Shown piece by piece: positions 57,595-64,000 of a stretch of 64,000 bases of DNA (position 1 is its first letter; every line of letters begins with the position of its first letter). A program made the position numbers and the translations under genes. The notes under the pieces are model-generated. The model searched no databases. It saw only the letters and a program-made list of their open reading frames with translations, and was not told where the DNA came from. Source of the DNA: Aurelia coerulea (lineage: Eukaryota > Cnidaria > Scyphozoa > Semaeostomeae > Ulmaridae); contig CM076949.1 of assembly GCA_039566865.1 (NCBI GenBank), positions 19,010,501-19,074,500 on the forward strand. The letters are read 5' to 3'.

Positions 57595-57660
57595 ATTTTC
57601 AGATTTTCTTATGCTTGCTTAGCTCAGGACGGACTTTGTAATCATCCAAAAGGATCTTAT
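54893..57660. repeat. Tandem duplication of about 1.04 kb, second copy with LINE insertion
   Basis: Copy 1 starts at 54898 and copy 2 at 55939 with GATTACAAAGTCCAACTTTG-like hairpin text, followed by (GAAA)n, 'cgtcacgctcgttaaa', 'gacgtcggcttatttcatgtt' and TGCACAGAGGCTAGCA. Copy 1 ends with 'gactttgtaatcatccaaaaggatcttatgtt' (about 55935), repeated at 57631-57662. Copy 2 is lengthened by a LINE tail. Divergence is a few per cent by eye. Short frames such as 55411-55863 and 56401-56670 fall in the duplicated part and lack motifs. Confidence 0.88.
56750..57592 (+). mobile_element. 5'-truncated LINE tail with poly(A)
   Basis: The 217-codon frame 56758-57411 contains KLRLSDHCLAIEKGRHFKPP and ERRFCRSCQNKIENETHFIL then SC, the 'H-x-L-x-I-E-x-G-R-(x)n-C-x-x-C-x-x-x-x-E-x-E-x-H-F-x-x-x-C' C-terminal zinc-knuckle seen in a widespread LINE group. 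A poly(A) run (57552-57591) ends it. It interrupts the second copy of the tandem duplication, so it is younger than the duplication. Confidence 0.85.
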
Positions 57661-57929
57661 GTTATTGCTGTGTTTGCGTTCGAAAATTTTATATTACTGC
57701 TGTACAGAAACCAATCATAGTCCTCAAAAATATCAGCTAATTCTTCCAGCTAAGTCCCAAGATAAACCAAGTGATCTAGATCTATAAGTTAGTTTGAAAA
57801 ATTTGAATTATTTGCTGCAATTTTCTAGCAAGCTGCTTTTCCTATGTACCATATATAGTCACTACCTGTAAAAGTGTTCAAACCTAACATGCATTTCTTC
57901 AATGGATCAGACAGGTCGATATTAATAAG

Positions 57930-58169
57930 CTAAAAGTAATTTGTGGTGCATTCTATTCCATTGTCGAGATAAACTCTGTCTTGCTGGTCAAGCAACGTAT
58001 TTGGCTTGATGACAACGATATCTGTATTATCTTTGTCATACCATCTTATAATAACGTTCTTGAGAGGATGGACGCTCAACACGTGGTAACAGTGCAGTAG
58101 AAGCTTTGGACCAGCCTCTTCCTGTTTGCTAGCTAGCTCCGCTTTAATTTCGCACAGGGCAAGTGTCAC
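57930..58169 (-). other. Open frame of unknown nature
   Basis: A 79-codon frame with reasonable protein composition (PKLLLHCYHVLSVHPLKNVI, then WYDKDNTDIVVIKP). I recognise no family. It could be a remnant of the 8.1-kb element's coding region, since it lies on the same strand as the decayed frame at 60.4-61.5 kb and carries a D-x-D-x-x-V-I pattern. Confidence 0.3.
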
Positions 58170-58429
58170 TTGTTACAGTTGTTACCTTTGAGGAGCAGAT
58201 CTTCTAGCAGTGTGGCAAATTAAATGCCTTCGCCCTGGTTGCAACGATGGTAACCCTCATACGAAACATCAATTGCCGTTTGTTGTCATCACAAGTTGAA
58301 AAGTCACTGAAATTCCGAGGAAACCTTTGACTTGTTTGATGAAATAACCACTTTGCTGAATTCAACTTGAGTTTCTTTCGGCTGATGTTAGGGAGACTTC
58401 TTGGTATGTAGCTGCGACAATGTCAACTC

Positions 58430-60259
58430 CAGGGGCGGATCCAGGTCCAAATCTGACGGGTGCCAAAGGGAGGTAGAAAAGGGGGTCCGGGGGCGAAGCC
58501 CCCGGGAAAATTTTTGGGGCCACGCCCTTTACTTTGGCTTAAAACGTGACCACGCCCTATATTTTGCTTGAAAGTTTGAATTCTCATTTTGAAAATCAAT
58601 GACAATTTCTGTAAGACTGTTCAGAAAATGGACAGTGAACTTTTTATTTCAATGAAAGTTTAGGACAAACTACAAAAACTACTGTTGGACATACACGTTT
58701 TTTCTTTTATAAGAAACTGGTTTATAAGAAACTAGTACTAGTATGGTGAAAACTTTAAGAAACTCTAGTACTATGCTTGAGAATTGCTAAGAAACTTTGA
58801 AAACCAAACACAAGGAAATCATGGGAGAATTGTCGTTGAGACTTTATAGTTTAGTAATATTCATGATAGATTTATGTTTGAATCAAATAGAACTCTCTTT
58901 CTCGCTAAAAATTGTGCTGTCTGTCAAGAAACGAAGACGTGGCAGTGGTAGAAACTACATGCATCCTAAATGCATCCAAAAAATAAGAAACACATTAAGA
59001 AACTTTTAGTGCTAAAAAGCTGAAATTTTCACGTGAAATTAAGAAACTTTTAGTACTATGGGCTTATCCAAGTTTCTTATAAAAGAAAAAACGTGTATGG
59101 CAAACTCCACAGTACTTTTACGATGAAAAACATGTCTCATTTGAAGGAAGGTGTTGGATTTCGTTCTAATATGGTAATGAATATGAATGGTGCATTCTTC
59201 ATATCACAAAAGGGAAAAACAAATTTATTCAAACCAAATATGTTTGGGAATTCGTGATTACAGCCATTATTCGTAAGACAATCTACTGCTACAAAGCCCT
59301 TTTGTCCAACCGATATTCCGTACAAATATGATAAAATAAAACCTACCCAACAACAACTCGCAGTCAACAATTTCTAACTCATTTTGATTACTACCCATTT
59401 GTTGTTTCCAAAGTAAACATAAATCAAAGGTCTTGCCCAAGTCGTATGGTTAAATATTGATTTAGTTCATGGTAAAATAGCAGCATACACAAAATGAAGG
59501 GCCTACCGAGATTGCCTCACAGTCGCTGAGCTTTTCCTTTATAACTTCTGGTATCTACTGAAGCTTCGAAACAATCTTGGATTCGTTGATATATCTTAAG
59601 TCTTCCAAATCGAGACTTCTTTTCTACGTGGAACGGATAGCCTTACTTGCATCGTCGGTCTGGTTGTTGGCTTTGAGAACATTGGCCGCCATGTTTTTGC
59701 GCGGCATTCTGTTTTGTAAGCAGTTTGTTCTTCATCTGGTGATTGGCTAATGGTCTAGTCATTTCTATCAGACGTTCTCCTATTGGCTTGCACCCCTCAA
59801 GGTTCTTTCCGATTGGCTTGCACCCCTCAGTTTCAAACTATGGGTGCTCCCGCCAATTTCAAGCAACCCTCATGCAGCTCTCTGATTGGTTTGCACCAAG
59901 GCGCCTTCCTTACGCGAGTTGCACTGTGCCTGCCTCTGCAAGAGGATTTGGGAATGGAAACGCGGAGATTCCCCCTATGAATAAAGACTTTTTGTTTGCG
60001 ACGATCAAAGCTGCAGGAGGATGCCCTACGACAAATTTACCATCGATGAATGGGGCTCAAGGGGTAGGGGGGGGGCTGAGAAATGAGAATACGGTGATTT
60101 CATGAAAATTTATCATTCAACGATTTTAACAAGTAATATTTTAACTAATACTTCACAACAGAAGATTGTTAGAATCTTGCCTTTCCCAAAATTAAATGAT
60201 TTCCTTGCAACTCTGACAGGTGCTTGCGCACCGGTTGCACCCCCCTGGATCCGCCCCTG
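58430..60259. mobile_element. CAGGGGCGGATCCAGG-ended element
   Basis: Ends CAGGGGCGGATCCAGG and CCTGGATCCGCCCCTG (perfect 16 bp), flanked by AACTC (58425-58429, 60260-60264). The interior has GGGGGCGAAGCCCCCGGG and 'ggccacgccctttactttggctta', shared with 47.0 kb, and a nested TA-flanked MITE. CAGNG termini fit hAT-like families with short TSDs. No transposase frame is recognised; the frames at 59743-60105 read a short repeated 'attggcttgcacccctca' phrase. Confidence 0.85.
58694..59095. mobile_element. Nested TA-flanked MITE
   Basis: Ends CACGTTTTTTCTTTTATAAG and CTTATAAAAGAAAAAACGTG, TA on both sides. The interior repeats 'aagaaact.tagtact'. A related end (TTCTTATATAAAAAAGACGTG) sits near 33530. 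Confidence 0.86.
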
Positions 60260-60388
60260 AACTCGACTATATCCAGACAGCAGCTGCTTCAAAAACTTTT
60301 ACATTGAATCTTTGTGTGTTTCTGCTGCTTGTGTTATGCAAACAAAACTTGCCAACATGTTGACAAAGGACACAGACGTGATTGGTTT

Positions 60389-61520
60389 TTAGGACTGACT
60401 TCCCCTTGGTGTATCACAGGGCTCTTCATTTTCTTGAGAATGACTTGGATCAACTTGCTTTTGAGATGAATCTTCTTGAATCGTGCAGGCTTGCCAAGTG
60501 AACGGAATTGGGCATAAAGTGTATTCAAGTTCTCTCTCAAAGTTTATAGCTTGCCCTCTCTTTGCTAAAGGGAGGTAATACTCCAAGGATATTTTGATCG
60601 GATTGCGAAACTTGACTTGACTGGACTCAAGGGATTCTTGACGGAATTTTTGGCTCTCATCCTCGCCAAGACATCTCCTTAAAAAGTAGTCAGGCAGCAA
60701 TATGGTCTCCAAGAGCAATGCTGCCAGAACTCAAAGCAACAGTCTTTTCTTTCTCAAGATTTAGACGAAAAAACGCTCGCTAACATGCTCCTGTTTGAAT
60801 ATCGCTACCGTTTGATGATGCGCTTCACGAATTTTTCTGTCTGCTAGATATATGATAGTCACAGATGTTTGTAAGTGCTGGCAGCCCTGTTCACCTCTGC
60901 AAGTATTTTTGTACTTTCCACTTGCTCTGAACGATTCAACGTCCACTTCAAAATAACTCAACTGTCGCCAGCAAAGCACTTGCTCACTCCTGATGTCATG
61001 GCATCTCTGCTGATCATTCGCTCTCCTTTCTGATAGGTAGTATCCCGAAATGACTCTTGAACTTGCACTTTTCAGTCCCAGATAGAAATCAAACCATGAT
61101 CAGCCTTGTTCATTTTCTGGTGCAAAAATACAATGGCAAATAGAACATCATATGAATGAAGTCGTATCTCAAAATAGTTATGTTGAACCGCCATATGAAT
61201 GAAACGCTGAGTTTGCATAAGATCCAAGTACAAAAGTGGCCAGAAACATGATGTTCCACCTAATTTTTCCCTTGCAAATACTTTAATCAAGATCCTGATA
61301 CAGTGCCACAATATACTGAAGATGTTAGCATGAATAAAGGAAACAGCCTGTCCGTTGTTTGCAACCGTCCGGGATTTGCAGGTGTCCACAGGAATGAAGT
61401 ATTTAGTTCGTCTTTATAGGCGTCTTTGTAATCAATAAACGACGTTCCACCCAAGGTCTTCCAGAATAGAACGTCATGATCGTCAGTTGCGAAATATTTC
61501 GTTTGCAGTGATGACGTCAC
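60389..61520 (-). pseudogene. Decayed coding remnant of the 8.1-kb element
   Basis: Broken minus frames: 61287-61520, 61072-61389 (MQTQRFIHMAVQHNYFEIRL then HSYDVLFAIVFLHQKMNKAD) and 60389-60718. The middle piece resembles the 'E-A-D-T-R-(x)-I-H...(x)...D-T-D-V-L-V' stretch of an uncharacterised repeat-borne protein common in invertebrate genomes. I know no function for that family, and the match is by memory of pattern only. Its position inside the TIRs suggests it was the element's own gene. Confidence 0.4.
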
Positions 61521-61928
61521 ATAAAAAATGACATCATATGGTCAAATTACCATGTAGATTCGGTAAATTTCGATATTTTCTGAATTAATAACGTTAATTT
61601 TATGCGAAAGACGATTATACAGTCAAGAAATGGCATAAAATGCGTCACATGCATTCGCTTGTTAAGAAAGGATTGAAAATTTAAAAAGCCGCGCGTTGGG
61701 CCTAAGTACCGAACGGTAATTGACGCGTTTCGCGCAAGATCATTACAAACTTCCCGTTTACCATCAATTTTCGTTATACCAATGCTTAGAGCTATCCAAA
61801 AATCATAGTCCCAATTTCTCCGCCGAAAAGTGGTACCTAGCGCCAGTACAGCCTGGTCTATTATGCATGAGTCCAAAAAGGGCAAAAATAGCTTCAGTAC
61901 ATGGTATGGAGGGTCTACACAGTATAGC

Positions 61929-62251
61929 CCGGGGGGGGGTACTTGACTTAAAATTGTACAGGGGTGTGCCCACAAAAAAATTTTTTTTACCCTGCTATAG
62001 GATTTTTCGCTCAAAATGATAACCTGTTCTAGAAAAAATTGGTTAAATGTATACTCAAAAACATGAAATTTGACCAAAAAACGACCCGATCTAGCAGAAA
62101 ATTCCCCTTTGACATGTTTTGACAACCTGCTCTAGAAAAATTGCCTCATTTTGATACCCTGTGCTAGAAAAAATTGGTGAAAACGATACCCTTAAAAACG
62201 GCACATCCCCGTCAGAAAATATACTAAGTACCCCCCCCCCCCCCCCCTGGG
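61929..62251. mobile_element. Poly-G-ended MITE with 8-bp TSD
   Basis: Flanked by AGTATAGC (61921-61928, 62252-62259). Ends CCGGGGGGGGGTACTTGACT and a C run ending CCTGGG. The interior repeats 'taccctg(c/t)...tagaaaaatt' with the phrase GGGGTGTGCC as in the 3.5-kb copy. Confidence 0.86.
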
Positions 62252-62259
62252 AGTATAGC

Positions 62260-62836
62260 ACACAATATGGGTAAATAATCTTGAAAACATAAGGCAAGGG
62301 AAAGGGGTCTGCACATCACACATGTTATAAGCATATAAAACCCCTGATATCAACAGCAATAAGTTAGAATAAGATGATTTTTGTAGGTGGCTCTGACTTG
62401 TGGTATGAAAAGTTAATCCTTCTTATGATAAGTAAGAGTTCATCTTTTAAAATTGCTAGTTCATAATCAATAAGTTTTGTTTTTATTATTGTTTGTTTAT
62501 GTGCAATTTTATTATTTATTATTGTTTGTTTATGTGCAATCATAGAAATGTGTGCAATAACATAGCCAGATATATATTGTATGTAATGTATTGCATTTTG
62601 ATATTCAATTCACATTTCATTTATTTATATTCCCTCTTCTTATCTACTGATTAATGTCAGGGTACTCAGCATCAGTGTTAAAATTGGAGTATATTACAAA
62701 ATCACAATTTCAAGGATGTCAGTGAATGAATGGAAAATGGGGTGATAATATTCTCAGAGAGTCAGAGAAAGGGGGGTAATTTGGAAAGTTCTGTCAGAGA
62801 TAGGGGGTATGAATTAAATTAGATGGACAATCATGA
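62260..62836. other. AT-rich non-coding
   Basis: Includes a duplicated 'attattgtttgtttatgtgcaat' (about 62485-62540). Nothing else is supported. Confidence 0.4.
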
Positions 62837-62844
62837 GGTACACC

Positions 62845-63354
62845 CCCGGGGGGACCACTTGGTACCTGATGTGTTATCATGCTCGTACAAATAAGCGCGG
62901 GAAAGGGTGCCTTTCTTGAAAGTAGGCACGGACCCGCGCGGGCCCGTGTTTAGGGGTGCCAATTCGACCAACGTTTAAAAAAAGGGTGCACTTTCTGCAT
63001 TTGATAAATTTAAATTGTTCTACAATGATATTTTAGTCATGATTTATAAAAAATAATTCTTAACGAGTCAAAGAACTTCTCAGACCAGCATAAGATGGGG
63101 AAGGAAGTCGAGAGCATTTTCCTCCTCTTCAAATCACACCGGCAATATTAGCAAATTTGGTAACTGAATTGTCAGCTATTAGGGTACCTGAATAAGAGAA
63201 GTTCTATTTTGACACGGGAAAGGGTATGTTCTCATGAAAATTTTCCGCGATTAGGGTATGTATTTCGCTAAAACAGGTCAGCGTTTAGGGTGCAAATGTT
63301 AAGCCTTTGTACGAGCATGATACTATAGGAAAGTATAGGAGTGGTCCCCCCGGG
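62845..63354. mobile_element. Poly-G-ended MITE, CCCGGGGGGACC type, 8-bp TSD
   Basis: Flanked by GGTACACC (62837-62844, 63355-63362). Ends CCCGGGGGGACCACTTGGTA and TATAGGAGTGGTCCCCCCGG then G. The interior matches the 32355-32723 element in reverse (GGGTATGTATTTCGCTAAAA, GAGCATGATACTATAG). Confidence 0.88.
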
Positions 63355-63479
63355 GGTACACCAGGTAGCAGGAGTGCAGGCACTGGCGTTTGCAGGCGTT
63401 GGTGCTATGTTAACAAAATGATTGTTCAGTCTGAACTGAAAACTCTTTTGGACTAAGAAATGTTGCCCTTAAAACAAAT

Positions 63480-63710
63480 ACTTAGATTTTACCCTCTTTA
63501 CCCCGTTAACTATCCTAAAATATAGGTGAAGGTGAATTTGTGGTTTTTTTTGCTTTGTTCTTTGCCTTGCGGAATTATGAGCCAAATGTTTATTAGGTTT
63601 GTGGAATTATGGGTCACATTTTTTCTGATGTGTGGATTTATGGGTCCAAATTTTGAACCAAAATGGCACGTCCCCATCCAAAACCTAGTTTAGTAACCCC
63701 CCCCCCAGGT
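63480..63710. mobile_element. Half copy of a poly-G-ended element
   Basis: The right end, AAAATGGCACGTCCCCATCC...AGTAACC with a C run, matches the right end of the copy at 422-763 (AAAATGGCACACCCCCGTC). The left end is not found. Internal phrases 'ggaattatggg' repeat four times. Confidence 0.55.
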
Positions 63711-64000
63711 GTGCGTAATTTGCAGCAAGTTTGCCACGCCCATTTTTAAGATAGTTTTCAGCTAATTTAGCGAACAAGGCCTATTTGGGCATAGATGGGT
63801 GAGAGCTTACTTCTTGCGCTTGGGATGACGGTGGCAAAATTTCACACACAAAGCTCTATGGGTTCTTGAGCTATGAGTTATTATTTTTTAACAACCATTT
63901 TCAGAGAATTCTGGCCAAAAGAAGCTAAGACATTGGCAAAATTCCGGGATGTTTCCTAAAATATCGAGGCAAAAACATACGTTTAGAGCCTCCTGATCCC

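Larger units (their letters stand above)
53732..61859. mobile_element. 8.1-kb DNA transposon with about 360-bp TIRs
   Basis: The left arm 53732-54107 and the right arm about 61495-61859 are inverted copies starting AGACCAGGCTGTACTGGCGC and including 'cgaaatttaccgaatctat' and TGTGACATCATCATTGCAAA. ATTAT flanks both sides (53727-53731, 61860-61864). The interior holds a tandem duplication, a LINE tail, two younger MITEs and a decayed minus-strand frame. AG...CT ends and long TIRs recall Polinton-type elements, but the 5-bp TSD, small size and lack of PolB/integrase do not fit. Class unassigned. Confidence 0.82.

Noticed and set aside
53732..61859. Polinton/Maverick element
   Set aside because: AG...CT ends and long TIRs fit, but the element is only 8.1 kb, the TSD reads as 5 bp rather than 6, and no DNA polymerase B, integrase or capsid-like frame is visible.
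61547..62125. 192-codon minus frame
   Set aside because: Runs through a terminal inverted repeat and a poly-G element; the matching left TIR is non-coding in the corresponding frame.
32260..64000. Search for further Patched-like exons upstream
   Set aside because: No minus-strand frame of useful length shows sterol-sensing or RND motifs; hydrophobic frames at 48238-48537 and 59137-59370 lie in MITEs and lack them.

Overview
The window looks like nuclear DNA of an invertebrate animal, probably marine. It is AT-rich, its one recognisable host gene is split by GT-AG introns, and most of the rest is transposable elements: LINEs of several clades, short inverted-repeat (MITE-like) elements with clean target-site duplications (TSDs), and minisatellites. 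I cannot name the phylum from sequence alone.

Host gene (minus strand, 32254 down to at least 1877). Fourteen phase-compatible exons, read here by joining GT-AG boundaries, encode about 2,340 residues of a single-module animal type I polyketide synthase (PKS, FAS-like). Domain order is: one hydrophobic segment resembling the last membrane helix of a Patched/NPC1-type (RND-superfamily) protein; KS (C245, H380, H420); malonyl-type AT (S715, H822); DH (H1023, D1317) split by a Ser/Gly-rich insert; a structural (non-catalytic) KR-like region; an ER whose NADPH loop is lost; and an active-looking KR (S2238, Y2251, N2255). No ACP was found before the window ends. Residue numbers count from the first residue of the first visible exon. 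The open frame runs from the Patched-like helix into KS without a stop, so the gene may encode a membrane-anchored fusion of a lipid-transporter-type protein and a PKS. This is the most interesting feature here. The upstream part of any Patched-like portion is not visible.

Introns (1.9-31 kb) carry LINE tails, foldback elements and a 333-bp tandem array at 5.46-9.62 kb. The array begins exactly at the 5' splice site of the KR exon and repeats splice-donor-like sequences many times.

32.3-64 kb holds no host exon that I can support. It contains: a nested stack at 34.1-39.35 kb (a TIR element, holding a LINE, holding a poly-G-ended element, holding another LINE); R4/Dong-like LINEs inserted in TAA repeats (39.5-43.8 kb); a decayed LINE (43.9-45.9 kb); another nested element with AACCCG-rich ends (46.36-48.01 kb); two TA-flanked TIR elements (48.09-50.55 kb); a hAT-like MITE (52.9-53.5 kb); and an 8.1-kb element with TIRs of about 360 bp (53.73-61.86 kb) that encloses a 1-kb tandem duplication, a LINE tail and further MITEs. 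A family of elements ending in runs of G/C, with 8-bp TSDs, recurs across the whole window.
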